Source of the DNA: Photobacterium kishitanii
GTDB lineage: Bacteria; Pseudomonadota; Gammaproteobacteria; Enterobacterales; Vibrionaceae
Reading direction: 5' to 3'
Assembly: GCF_003026355.1 (NCBI RefSeq)
Contig: NZ_PYON01000005.1
Location: 124,001 to 188,000, forward strand
Length of the DNA: 64,000 nt
Shown here: positions 35,193 to 43,922 of the stretch, in pieces
Position numbering within the stretch: position 1 is the stretch's first letter
How the letters are laid out: each line of letters starts with the position of its first letter
The notes under the pieces: model-generated
The model's database searches: none
What the model was told of the DNA's origin: nothing
The model's input: the letters and a program-made list of their open reading frames with translations, nothing else
Translations under genes and position numbers: made by a program

Positions 35193-36818
35193 ATGAAAGT
35201 AAGTAGACGTTCATTTATCCATTATGCAGCATCAATGTCAGTATCGGCTGCTGCATTCACTAGCACTGGGGTTATTGGTCAACCGATACCTTCGAAAAAA
35301 GATAATGTGCTGTTTATTGCCATTGATGATCTTAATGATTGGATTGGTGCTTTAGGCGCGCATCCGCAGGCAAAAACCCCTAATATTGATCGTTTGTTTC
35401 ACCGGTCAACAGCGTTTACGAACGCCCATTGTCAAGTTCCCGTGTGCGGGCCTTCTCGTACTGCTTTATTGACAGGGATGAGCCCGACCACAACTGGGCT
35501 ATATACTAATAAAGAGTTAGGTATCAAACCGTTTTCTCCTGTTGCTGAATCAGTTCTAGGCAGCTCTCCAGTCTTACCTCAACATTTTAAAAGTAATGGT
35601 TATTACACCATGGCATCAGGGAAAATTTCTCATCATGGTACCGCAGATTTTCGTCATGCTGAGCAGTGGCATGAGGAAGTGCCATTGTATGTTATTGGTT
35701 CTCGTGACGCGCATTTGTTTGCCAACGGTTATGGTTATGGTTCATATGGCAAAGATGATCATAAATATTATCCATTCCCCGTTGGTGGCGGACAAATTAT
35801 TCAATCAGAACATTATGGTCCAGGCACACCAGGAATGTCTTTATGTAGCGGGGCATTAGAGCGACGTGATATTCCTAATGGTGGCGTAATGCCCGATGAA
35901 TATTTTGCGGATTGGACTGTTGAGCGGTTAAAGAAAACTTACGATAAGCCGTTTTTTATGGCATGTGGTTTCATTCGACCGCATGTACCTTACACCGCTC
36001 CAAAAGAGTATTTTGATTTATTCCCACTTGATGAAGTGATATTGCCAGAGACGATAAGTAAAGAAATGGCAGATATCCCTTTATATGGTAAAGCGTTAGC
36101 ATTGGGGATTATTCCTAATGGTGATGCGGCTGCGGTTGAAAAAACCAATATTCGTAAAGAGTTAGTTCAGGGATATTTAGCCTGTATTGCATTTGTTGAT
36201 GCGCAAGTAGGTAAATTGCTCGATACTTTAGAAGCCAGTCCACATGCTAATAATACCACGGTTATCTTTTGGGGAGATCACGGCCAAAATTTTGGTGAGC
36301 ATATGAATTACCGTAAGCAAACCTTGTGGGGTGAATCAACGCGAGTACCGTTATTAATCAGCGTAGCAGGACAGCGTCAAGGTCAAATTTGCCGTCAAGC
36401 GGTGAGTTTACTTGATGTCTATCCAACGTTAGTTGATATGTGTGGCTTACCAAAAGTAGCAACCAATGAGGGGATTTCATTAGTACCACTGCTTCGAAAT
36501 CCAAATTTTGAACGTAAAATTCCAGTAGTCACTACTTATGGTTATCAATGCCATGCGATTCGTGATCAGCGTTACACCTATATTCGTTACCGTGATGGTG
36601 GTGAGGAGCTTTATGATCGCAGTGTTGATGCTGATGAACACCATAATTTAGCTGCTGATAACCAGTATCAGGCGATTAAAAATAAACTGGCGCAGTGGTT
36701 GCCAAAAAATGAAGTATTACCGTTTGGTATGAAAGACTTTGATAACGAGGGCGGTGATTTTATTACCAAGATCCTCGCCAAGTTTGAAAATAATGGTATT
36801 CCTGTGTACTTGCAATAA
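35193..36818 (+). CDS. Tat-exported type I sulfatase (iduronate-2-sulfatase-like)
   Basis: 541-residue sulfatase of the alkaline phosphatase superfamily, predicted to remove sulfate from sulfated glycans in the periplasm or outside. A twin-arginine signal (SRRSFI, residues 4-9) precedes a hydrophobic stretch. Metal ligands appear in AIDDLNDW (Asp45-46) and WGDHGQNFGEH; the active-site motif CGPSR (Cys85) is the C-x-P-S-R sequence in which Cys is converted to formylglycine. No formylglycine-generating enzyme or anaerobic maturase is in the window. The late D-R-S-x-D-x-x-E-x-x-N segment (YDRSVDADEHHNL) is typical of this branch. The natural substrate is not readable; algal sulfated polysaccharides or glycosaminoglycans are possible. 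Confidence 0.88.
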   Translation: MKVSRRSFIHYAASMSVSAAAFTSTGVIGQPIPSKKDNVLFIAIDDLNDWIGALGAHPQAKTPNIDRLFHRSTAFTNAHCQVPVCGPSRTALLTGMSPTTTGLYTNKELGIKPFSPVAESVLGSSPVLPQHFKSNGYYTMASGKISHHGTADFRHAEQWHEEVPLYVIGSRDAHLFANGYGYGSYGKDDHKYYPFPVGGGQIIQSEHYGPGTPGMSLCSGALERRDIPNGGVMPDEYFADWTVERLKKTYDKPFFMACGFIRPHVPYTAPKEYFDLFPLDEVILPETISKEMADIPLYGKALALGIIPNGDAAAVEKTNIRKELVQGYLACIAFVDAQVGKLLDTLEASPHANNTTVIFWGDHGQNFGEHMNYRKQTLWGESTRVPLLISVAGQRQGQICRQAVSLLDVYPTLVDMCGLPKVATNEGISLVPLLRNPNFERKIPVVTTYGYQCHAIRDQRYTYIRYRDGGEELYDRSVDADEHHNLAADNQYQAIKNKLAQWLPKNEVLPFGMKDFDNEGGDFITKILAKFENNGIPVYLQ

Positions 36819-36832
36819 TTCCAACGATTAAA

Positions 36833-36861
36833 AGGCAGCCAAATTAAATATCTGGCTGCCT
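36833..36861. terminator. Shared terminator of sulfatase and U32 genes
   Basis: aggcagcca / tggctgcct with an 11-base loop and A/T-rich flanks between convergent genes; it can work both ways. Confidence 0.6.
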
Positions 36862-36896
36862 AATATTATTCTGTATTTAAAGGATATCGCTAACGT

Positions 36897-39140
36897 TTAT
36901 AAACCTTGAATATATTGGGCATTAGTTGAGATAGGCACTAAGTTATTCAGTGCAGCTTTCGCATCATCATTACCCGCAAGCAGTGCTTCAAAGTGTTTAA
37001 TTAACACTACTTTGTCTTGTTCTTGTTTAGAACCTGCACCAATGTTGGTTAGATCAATAAAGAATTCGTCAAACAAATGAGTGAAATCATTTACCGCATC
37101 AAAGTTTAAGAACTGTTCGTGGTTGTAAATACTTGGGTAGCCGCCTTTTTGCTTATCAACGGCAAACGAAATCCCCTTTATATTGGTAATCGTTGTTGCT
37201 TTTTCACATTTCAACATACAGCCAGCTTCAATCGCAGGTTTCTTACAGCCAACCGTTTGTTGGAAGAAACATTGACGGCTGGTCATCATTAGAATGGGAT
37301 GATAAATGCTGTAACAAAGCTTAAAGTTTTCTGGACGGGTAATATTTCTGATTTGACCACGATTGATCTCGTTAGAAATAAACGCACCTGCACAGTTTAA
37401 CTCTTCTTGTAACGTCAGTAGGGCATGTGAGTTTGTCGTGTTTAAGAACGGCCCTGCGACCCACTCAATGCCCATTTCGTAAGCTTTATAGGCAATACCG
37501 GTATTGTTAGTCACAATCCGTTTAGGTTTAACTTGCTCAAGAATTTTGACTGATTCTAAATAATCTTTACCAATCAATACTGCTGGGAACCAAGGAATTA
37601 AGCGTGGGTTATCTTGAAATAACGTAATATGCTTAAGACAGTTCTTTTTCAAGCTTTCAGGAAGTTTGAAATAGATATCAGCATCGGTTACATCAGCAAG
37701 GTGCAAATCTTTTTCATTTGCAATCATCAACGATAGTTTAGGTGTTTGTTCTACTTTATCGTGCTTAGGTAACGCAGGTAAATCCACATGCTTAATCACT
37801 TCACGTGAACCGTTTAATAAGAACTCTGCTTGGTTTTTTAACTCCGTGAGTTCTTTAAACGGTACCGTTAAGTTGGCGTCAAAGTTGTCGAAGTTCATTG
37901 GTGCAAGATCAAACGTTGCATTATTGAAGCTACGGAAACGCTTTTCAATAGTCTCTGGTGTCATGGCTATTTCATCTGCAACACGCAATAGTGAATCACT
38001 TTTCACTTCAAGTGATACATTTCCGGCAGTAATGTTAAGCGTTAGTGGAGTATTTTCTTTGGCAGAAAAAGTTAACGTTAAAGCAATTTTATCAATGCTT
38101 AAGTCTTTAATCTTGTCTGCTAGTTCTGCACCGAGGGCATTTTTATCATTATAAAGGTCTTGCTTTACATCTTGAATCTGGACGACAGAGATCGCATTAC
38201 TTTTTTCAACAGCATAATTCATACTGTTATCACGTGGGTTATCTGTAAACATCTTCTTGTTCAGATTACCCTGCAAAAATGAGTTAGTGAAGCTACGGTT
38301 AAATACTTTATGTAAATTACTATCGTCAGCTAATAACTGACCAGACTCTATAAAACTATTGATCTGTTTACGCCATGTATCCACTACCGTGTAAACATAG
38401 TGAGCGCCTTTAATACGGCCTTCTACTTTTAATGAATCTACCCCAGCGTCTACCAGTTCCGGTAAATCAAAATAAGCTGAGTTATCTTTTAAGTTAAGTG
38501 GAAAGCGATGGCCTTCAGCTGTCACTTCGTACTCGTCACGGCATGCCTGGCTACAGCGGCCACGGTTACCTGAGTTACCAACACTTACAGAGCTTGAGTA
38601 ACACTGGCCAGAGAAGGCAATACATAGTGCGCCATGGACAAAGACTTCGGTTAATACATCATGGTCATGGGCGACGGTCGTTAATGCTTTAATCTCACCT
38701 AAGTTTAGCTCTCGAGATAAGTTAACTCGTGTTGCCCCGATTTTTTGTAAGAATAAAATCTGGCCTTCGTTGTGGGTTGTTAACTGAGTAGAAGCATGGA
38801 TATGTAATGACGGGAAATACTTTTTAACAATATTGAAAATACCCAAGTCTTGTACGATGATGCCATCAATACCACTGTTAACCAGTTTATTAAGCAAGCG
38901 CACTAAGCTAACAATCTCGTGCTCTAATATCACGACATTAAGGGTTAAAAAGACTTCACAGTTGTGCTGGTGTGCAAGTCGTAATACGCCATTTAGCTCA
39001 TCAAATGAAAGATTGGACGCACGGTTACGGGCATTGAACATATCTAAACCACAATAGACAGCATTTGCACCGGCAACAATTGCCGCTTTAATTGCTTCTA
39101 CGTCACCACCCGGTGCCAATAATTCTATTTTTCTACTCAT
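36897..39140 (-). CDS. U32 peptidase-family protein (RlhA/YegQ-like)
   Basis: 747 residues starting MSRKIELLAPGGDVEAIKAA, the standard U32 TIM-barrel N-terminus. Four cysteines (HGALC, SGQC, RGRC, QAC) in the 185-225 region match the set that holds a 4Fe-4S cluster in relatives such as UbiU/V and the tRNA/rRNA hydroxylation proteins TrhP and RlhA. These act in RNA hydroxylation using prephenate rather than as true peptidases. A second, C-terminal part (after about residue 450) carries more cysteines (TSRQC, TVGCKK, AGCMLKC), consistent with a second, cysteine-rich domain. The frame could begin at 39188 (16 residues more); I choose the family start, though its ribosome binding site is weak. 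RNA modification is an inference. Confidence 0.8.
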   Translation of the reverse strand: MSRKIELLAPGGDVEAIKAAIVAGANAVYCGLDMFNARNRASNLSFDELNGVLRLAHQHNCEVFLTLNVVILEHEIVSLVRLLNKLVNSGIDGIIVQDLGIFNIVKKYFPSLHIHASTQLTTHNEGQILFLQKIGATRVNLSRELNLGEIKALTTVAHDHDVLTEVFVHGALCIAFSGQCYSSSVSVGNSGNRGRCSQACRDEYEVTAEGHRFPLNLKDNSAYFDLPELVDAGVDSLKVEGRIKGAHYVYTVVDTWRKQINSFIESGQLLADDSNLHKVFNRSFTNSFLQGNLNKKMFTDNPRDNSMNYAVEKSNAISVVQIQDVKQDLYNDKNALGAELADKIKDLSIDKIALTLTFSAKENTPLTLNITAGNVSLEVKSDSLLRVADEIAMTPETIEKRFRSFNNATFDLAPMNFDNFDANLTVPFKELTELKNQAEFLLNGSREVIKHVDLPALPKHDKVEQTPKLSLMIANEKDLHLADVTDADIYFKLPESLKKNCLKHITLFQDNPRLIPWFPAVLIGKDYLESVKILEQVKPKRIVTNNTGIAYKAYEMGIEWVAGPFLNTTNSHALLTLQEELNCAGAFISNEINRGQIRNITRPENFKLCYSIYHPILMMTSRQCFFQQTVGCKKPAIEAGCMLKCEKATTITNIKGISFAVDKQKGGYPSIYNHEQFLNFDAVNDFTHLFDEFFIDLTNIGAGSKQEQDKVVLIKHFEALLAGNDDAKAALNNLVPISTNAQYIQGL

Positions 39141-39482
39141 GCGAAATAACTCACTTAATGCTTTTTTTGTGATTTTTTGAGGGGGCATTCTACCTGTATA
39201 TGCTAGTCAATACTACGAATTAGGGTTTAATTGATCTAGGTCAGTGAAAAAATATGGCATTGGTATTTCAAAATAAATGGCCGCTATAATATTGTACATA
39301 GCTAATTACAGTATCTTGGGTTGTCGATATTTTCTAATATTCAAACTTTCCATATCGACGGCAATTAGATTTTGGATACTGGTTTTCTCATTTCTGCAAT
39401 GACGATTCAGCTTTCAATAATGGTAATTGCTAACATTGAATAGTAAGCTAATATTATTTCCGCATAAATGTGCGAGGTAAGA
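39141..39482. other. Divergent region between the U32 gene and the fic locus
   Basis: Contains a spaced inverted repeat: GTCGATAT at 39323-39330 and ATATCGAC at 39352-39359, perfect 8-base arms 21 bases apart, about 125 bases before the antitoxin start. It may be the operator for the winged-helix antitoxin, or part of the U32 promoter. Otherwise AT-rich. Confidence 0.35.
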
Positions 39483-39941
39483 GTGAAGTACGAACTATTA
39501 GTTTTAGCTGCAATGACACGATTAGAGTCTCCAAATACTCAAGACATTGTTGCTGCAACAGGGATTTCTGAGAGAAAAGTACAATCAGTTGTTCACTCTT
39601 TGGTTGAAAACTTAGGGTTAAATATTCAAAGAGAGCGTCAAGGTCGAACTTTTCGTTTTACAATTAATGGATGGGGTGTTTTTGAATCGGGACAGATGAT
39701 TCAATCTCAACTTAATAACATTGAACTGGTTATACCAAGTAGCACCAAGCTGGTTTCTTTCGAAGAAAAACATGCATATTTTGAACAAGTTAAGATGGAT
39801 AACTTTAAAGAAAGTATGCGTTTAGAAGGGCATGATATAGCGAGTGATTTTGATTTATCACTTGATAGAGAGCAGCAACGTCAAATCTTGTTGAATAAAT
39901 ACTTAAATGTAAATTCCTTAGAGGCGGTCAATGGCGGATAA
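39483..39941 (+). CDS. Fic antitoxin with N-terminal winged-helix domain (FicA/YhfG-like)
   Basis: 152 residues from the GTG at 39483, which has GAGG 6 bases ahead; an ATG at 39468 would give five more. The N-terminal 75 residues look like a winged helix: NTQDIVAATGISERKVQSVV is a clear helix-turn-helix, followed by a basic wing (RERQGRTFRFTI). The C-terminal part (about 94-145) matches the small YhfG/FicA antitoxins that clamp Fic toxins: it carries ESMRLEGH, i.e. the inhibitory motif S-x-x-x-E-G with Glu115 in this numbering. It overlaps the fic gene by 11 bases. So one protein probably both represses the operon and inhibits the toxin; known YhfG is only about 55 residues. Confidence 0.75.
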   Translation: MKYELLVLAAMTRLESPNTQDIVAATGISERKVQSVVHSLVENLGLNIQRERQGRTFRFTINGWGVFESGQMIQSQLNNIELVIPSSTKLVSFEEKHAYFEQVKMDNFKESMRLEGHDIASDFDLSLDREQQRQILLNKYLNVNSLEAVNGG

Positions 39942-40533
39942 ATACGGCACAACACAAGATCCTTATACTTATCCCAATAGTACGGTTCTTGTTAATAAGC
40001 TCAATATCACCAATGAAGATGTATTAGAAGCTGCTGAGCGTGATTTAACGACGTTAGCAGCAATGTATATCGAATTTCAATTGCCACCTTATGATTTTAA
40101 ATACTTCTGCTTAATACACCATATTTTGTTTTCTGATTTATTTGACTGGGCAGGGGAGCTTAGAACAGTCGATATCTCAAAAGGAAATACCCGTTTTTGT
40201 AATGCCATTAGAATAGAAAAAGAAGCTAATAATTTGTTCTCGATGTTAGAGCAAGATAATTATTTAGTTGGTCTTGCATACGATGATTTTGTTACTAAAT
40301 TAGCTGAGTATTATTGTGATATTAATGTTCTGCATCCATTTCGAGAGGGTAATGGTCGAGTTCAGCGTTTATTCTTTGAACATATTGCAATTAATTGTGG
40401 TTATAACATTAATTTTTCGGGGATCACGGCACAGCAATGGATAGATGCGAATATTCATGGTTATCATTGTAATTATGAACCAATGAAGGCTCTGTTTACT
40501 ATTTGTGTAACGAAAGCTAAAAAGCCAATATGA
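39931..40533 (+). CDS. fic: Fic-domain AMP-transferase toxin
   Basis: 200 residues with the full Fic core HPFREGNGRVQR (135-146), which fits HPFx[D/E]GNGRxxR; His135 is the expected general base and Glu139 the metal ligand. The flap/strand region upstream reads WAGELRTVDISKGNTRFC, typical of the YhfG-associated class. Such toxins transfer AMP from ATP to targets such as DNA gyrase or topoisomerase IV and stop growth until blocked by the antitoxin. There is no inhibitory helix in the Fic protein itself, which agrees with the antitoxin being the separate upstream gene. ATG at 39931 has GAGG 6 bases ahead, inside the antitoxin gene; the 11-base overlap couples translation. Confidence 0.92.
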   Translation: MADKYGTTQDPYTYPNSTVLVNKLNITNEDVLEAAERDLTTLAAMYIEFQLPPYDFKYFCLIHHILFSDLFDWAGELRTVDISKGNTRFCNAIRIEKEANNLFSMLEQDNYLVGLAYDDFVTKLAEYYCDINVLHPFREGNGRVQRLFFEHIAINCGYNINFSGITAQQWIDANIHGYHCNYEPMKALFTICVTKAKKPI

Positions 40534-40618
40534 GTCATAAACTAACGCATTAATGATATTTTGGTATGAGGTGCTAAAAGGACAGCAACAAGCAATGTTA
40601 GGTTGTGGGTTGAATAAA

Positions 40619-40651
40619 TTGTTGAAACAACCCTCGGGGCTATTTCAACAA
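40619..40651. terminator. Hairpin after fic, convergent with TPM operon
   Basis: Perfect 9-base arms ttgttgaaa / tttcaacaa around a 15-base loop; no T tract. Terminator role is by position. Confidence 0.4.
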
Positions 40652-40680
40652 TAATATTAACAACTAATTATTTTTATACG

Positions 40681-41298
40681 TTAATCGATGACGACTAAAC
40701 AATTAGGTAATTCATTTTTATCTTCAGTATAAGGCAGAGCGTTAGTCAGTAATTTTCCAGACTGCTCTAGACACTGAATAAAGCCTTCAAATGTTCTTCC
40801 TGCTTTAACATCTTTGGTAAAGTCACGTACTAAGCTTTGCCATGCTTCATCGCTGATACAATCACTAATGCCGTAATCTGTTAGAATTTCAACATAATGT
40901 TCAGCTTCACAAACAAAGATCATCACGCCTAAATGTTGTTTCGTGCGATGAATACCATTGGCCAAAAATTGCTCGCGGGCAACAAGGCTTGCACGACGAT
41001 ATTTAACGGCTTTAGGTAATAAACGGTACTTAATTGCTGGAATACGGAATATTAACGTCAGAATAATAAAGGTCGATAGCTGCATCCATAAAATATCTGT
41101 TAGTTCAAGCCACAATGGGGTAATGGTTAATATAGCAGGAACAAAAAGTGCAATAATTGCCGCCCACAATGTCGGAACAAAGTAATAGTCATCAGCTTTG
41201 GTTGCTACAACGGTCATTAATTCAGCGTCAGTGGTTTTTTCCATATCACTGATGGTTTGGCTAATCGTTTGTAACTGTTCATTTGTAAATAATTTCAT
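40681..41298 (-). CDS. TPM-domain membrane protein
   Basis: 205 residues. A TPM-like segment at the N-terminus (FTNEQLQTISQTISDMEKTTDAELMTVVA) is interrupted by two TM helices (about 43-65 and 72-92), and the domain continues after them (HLGVMIFVCEAEHYVEILTDYGI). AGGAGG lies directly against a first ATG at 41304 with no spacing but 6 bases before the ATG at 41298, so the latter is the start; it overlaps the stop of the previous gene (TAATG). Third gene of the LemA/TPM operon. TPM proteins are implicated in membrane-protein turnover and photosystem repair in other organisms; the bacterial role is unclear. Confidence 0.8.
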   Translation of the reverse strand: MKLFTNEQLQTISQTISDMEKTTDAELMTVVATKADDYYFVPTLWAAIIALFVPAILTITPLWLELTDILWMQLSTFIILTLIFRIPAIKYRLLPKAVKYRRASLVAREQFLANGIHRTKQHLGVMIFVCEAEHYVEILTDYGISDCISDEAWQSLVRDFTKDVKAGRTFEGFIQCLEQSGKLLTNALPYTEDKNELPNCLVVID

Positions 41299-42059
41299 TA
41301 CCATCCTCCTGATGCACCGCCGCCGCCAAAACCACCGCCGCCGCCACTAAAACCACCACCACTGTTACCACCGCTATTTCCTCCAAAACCGCCGCCAAAG
41401 CCACCAGAACTGCTGCGGTTTGAACCAAAGTCACCGCTAGTAAATACATCACCATCACGACCATAATAGGTTGAACGATTACGACGACGACGGCTAAAGG
41501 CGACGATTTGAATGATGACAACAAATAGAATAAACAAATATAAATCGTAAGGTGGTTTATCCTCGGTGACCACAGGTTTATATTCGCCATGGATCGCGGC
41601 AATAATCGCGGTTACACCATTATCAATGCCAGTAGAAAATTTACCGGCTTTGAACGCGGGTTTAATTTGATGGTTAATAATATTAATTGCAATTGCATCA
41701 GGTAACGCACCTTCTAAGCCATAACCGACTTCGATACGCATTTTTTTGTCATTTTTAGCAATAATTAACAGCACGCCATTGTCATGTTGTTTCTGACCAA
41801 TCCCCCAAGCACGGCCTAATTGGTAGCCGTAATCGGCAATAGGAATACCATTGGTTGAGGGGATCGTCACCACCACGACTTGATTTGATGATGCTTTTTC
41901 TTCTGTGGTAAGGGTCTGTTCGAGTTGTTGTATTTGAGCTTGGTTGAGCATGTGGGCGTCGTCGACCACTCTCCCTGTCAATACAGGGAAAGTGATTGCA
42001 GCCAATGCATTTTGGCTGATTAGCAACAAAAGTCCACATACCAAAAGGACTTTTTTCAT
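41298..42059 (-). CDS. TPM-domain protein with Gly/Ser-rich tail (YgcG-like)
   Basis: 253 residues: signal peptide (VLLVCGLLLLISQNALA), TPM domain (ALAAITFPVLTGRVVDDA... to about 165), one TM helix (LYLFILFVVIIQIVAF), a basic stretch (SRRRRNRS) and a low-complexity Gly/Ser tail ending in GW. Exported but anchored, with the TPM domain in the periplasm. The gene begins directly at the end of lemA with no gap and overlaps the next gene, so the three are one operon. The tail has no predicted fold. Confidence 0.85.
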   Translation of the reverse strand: MKKVLLVCGLLLLISQNALAAITFPVLTGRVVDDAHMLNQAQIQQLEQTLTTEEKASSNQVVVVTIPSTNGIPIADYGYQLGRAWGIGQKQHDNGVLLIIAKNDKKMRIEVGYGLEGALPDAIAINIINHQIKPAFKAGKFSTGIDNGVTAIIAAIHGEYKPVVTEDKPPYDLYLFILFVVIIQIVAFSRRRRNRSTYYGRDGDVFTSGDFGSNRSSSGGFGGGFGGNSGGNSGGGFSGGGGGFGGGGASGGW

Positions 42060-42659
42060 TTAGAACTCAACCTTAGGCGCGACATCAGCATTAGGCGTGG
42101 TTGCTGTGAAGTTCGGTTTGATTTTTAAATCGCTATACATTGCCCAATGCCATAAACGACCAGGGAAAGTACGAATTTCAGTATTAAAAGCTTTTACTGA
42201 ATTAATGTAATCGCGACGAGCAACAGCAATGCGGTTTTCTGTACCTTCTAACTGGGCTTGGAGTGCAATAAATTGTTGATTAGCTTTCAGCTCTGGGTAG
42301 CGCTCAGACACAACCATTAATCGAGATAAAGCGCTGCTTAATTGACCTTGAGCTGCTTCAAATTTCTTAAAAGCTTCTGGATTATTCAATGTTTCTGGAG
42401 TGACTTGCATTGAAGATACTTTTGATCGTGCTTCTGTCACTGCGGTTAAGGTATCTTTTTCGTGAGCGGCATAGCCTTTAACTGTGGCAACTAAATTCGG
42501 AATTAAATCTGCACGGCGTTGATAGTTGTTCTGTACTTGTGCCCAATCGGCGTTAACTTGTTCATCAAGAGTGGGAATCGTATTAATGCCACAGCCAGTT
42601 AGTTGAGTTAGCAATAATGCTACAAACAAATATTTGATTGATTTTAGATACTTCACCAT
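42060..42659 (-). CDS. lemA: LemA-family lipoprotein
   Basis: 199 residues. N-terminal hydrophobic segment with lipobox LTGC (Cys23), then the LemA helical bundle: NADWAQVQNNYQRRADLIPN is the diagnostic segment, followed by VKGYAAHEKDTL and the NRIAVARRDYI motif. AAGGA lies 5 bases before the ATG. LemA is commonly cotranscribed with TPM proteins, as here; LemA proteins affect membrane-protein and envelope homeostasis, but no activity is proven. Confidence 0.9.
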   Translation of the reverse strand: MVKYLKSIKYLFVALLLTQLTGCGINTIPTLDEQVNADWAQVQNNYQRRADLIPNLVATVKGYAAHEKDTLTAVTEARSKVSSMQVTPETLNNPEAFKKFEAAQGQLSSALSRLMVVSERYPELKANQQFIALQAQLEGTENRIAVARRDYINSVKAFNTEIRTFPGRLWHWAMYSDLKIKPNFTATTPNADVAPKVEF

Positions 42660-42850
42660 AAAATTCCTTTGTTATGCTTTTAAGTGATTATTATTAATCA
42701 AGTAAAGCATAAATTTCAGCATAGTTGCTAAATGATTATCTACAATGATGACTATTTTATGTAAAAGAGTGATTTTTTGAACGATATTTAAAATTGCAGA
42801 GGTGGGATGAATGGATTTAAATGCTTTAAGGGAATGATGGTTCTATAAAG

Positions 42851-42887
42851 AATAACCCATGCTAATGATTAACTTAGCATGGGTATT
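42851..42887 (-). terminator. Terminator after the aspartoacylase-like gene
   Basis: aataacccatgctaa / ttagcatgggtatt, 10-base core arms with an 8-base loop. On the minus strand it is followed by attcttt. 24 bases past the stop. Confidence 0.65.
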
Positions 42888-42910
42888 ATAATGTTGTTAA
42901 TTGTTAAATA

Positions 42911-43918
42911 TTAATTATGAATGAGACGTACAACTAATGCGCCGGCTTCACGTAATGCATCGGTGTTGTGACTTAATACGATACCGGCTGAAGGGGCGGT
43001 ATAGCATTTTATTTCGTTGCCAAATAGGTCATATTGAGTTGCGATAACATCACCTTCGTTAACGGAAGCTAGCATCTCAACATGGGCTAACGTTAATCCG
43101 CCAATATCAGCACGAATAGAAGTGACAGTGTTAGCTTCTATGGCACAAGCTTCAATGGTCATGGTTGCTAATTGCTGTTGATTAGTAATAATTTTCATTA
43201 CTCCAGTGACAGCACGATCAATTAACTCTGGCTGAGTAATTTTACCGCTTCCAACTTCAACCGTAATGGCACTAACGCCATGAGCATTCCAAACGGTTTC
43301 TAATACGCCAAGATCGCCGGGATCATTTAAGATCGCATCTGGAGTCATTAACCTTGCCATTGCCAGTGCTGACTCTACTCGAAAATCAGCAAAAACATAA
43401 AGTGGATAACAAGTGCCAGTGGTTTGTGTATGTAGATCTACTGCGATATCTGCATTAGGTAATAATAGCTGCTGCCATAACTGCGCCAGATAGCGTTCAG
43501 CTGCATTACCTGTACTGTTACCGGGAAAATAGCGATTAAGATTAATGCTAGATAGATCTTGATCGGCACTGTGATAATCACGATGGTGATGGATGATTCC
43601 TGATAAATTAATCGCAGGGATAATCGTAATGCAGCCACAGACTTCAGTGTCTTTTAACTGACGTGCCAGTTGCTGCGCGGTTAAAATACCATTGAGCTCA
43701 TCACCATGGATCCCTGCGGTGATCATTACTTTTTTGCCTGCTCGCTGACCTTTAAATACCCATACTGGTAAAAGTTGGTCTTGATTGAGTGCGTTAGTCG
43801 CAACCTTAAACCAAAATTGGTGTTGACCAATAGCAAGATCATCAACGTTCAATGCTGAAATAACCGCAATATTATTAACAATATCACCCGTAATTTGGGT
43901 CGTAATAGTGGTTGTCAT
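42911..43918 (-). CDS. Succinylglutamate desuccinylase/aspartoacylase-family zinc hydrolase
   Basis: 335-residue member of the M14-like AstE/AspA family that deacylates N-acyl amino acids. The zinc-binding HGDE is in ITAGIHGDELNG (near residue 70), followed by NLSGIIHHHRDYHSAD, a DLHTQTTG segment with the third zinc ligand and a final VEVGSGK strand. It is longer than typical AspA and closer to the uncharacterised COG3608 branch. It lies 4 bases after the YfcC-type permease and shares its operon, so it probably acts on what the permease imports. The exact acyl group is not readable. Confidence 0.8.
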   Translation of the reverse strand: MTTTITTQITGDIVNNIAVISALNVDDLAIGQHQFWFKVATNALNQDQLLPVWVFKGQRAGKKVMITAGIHGDELNGILTAQQLARQLKDTEVCGCITIIPAINLSGIIHHHRDYHSADQDLSSINLNRYFPGNSTGNAAERYLAQLWQQLLLPNADIAVDLHTQTTGTCYPLYVFADFRVESALAMARLMTPDAILNDPGDLGVLETVWNAHGVSAITVEVGSGKITQPELIDRAVTGVMKIITNQQQLATMTIEACAIEANTVTSIRADIGGLTLAHVEMLASVNEGDVIATQYDLFGNEIKCYTAPSAGIVLSHNTDALREAGALVVRLIHN

Positions 43919-43922
43919 ATGA

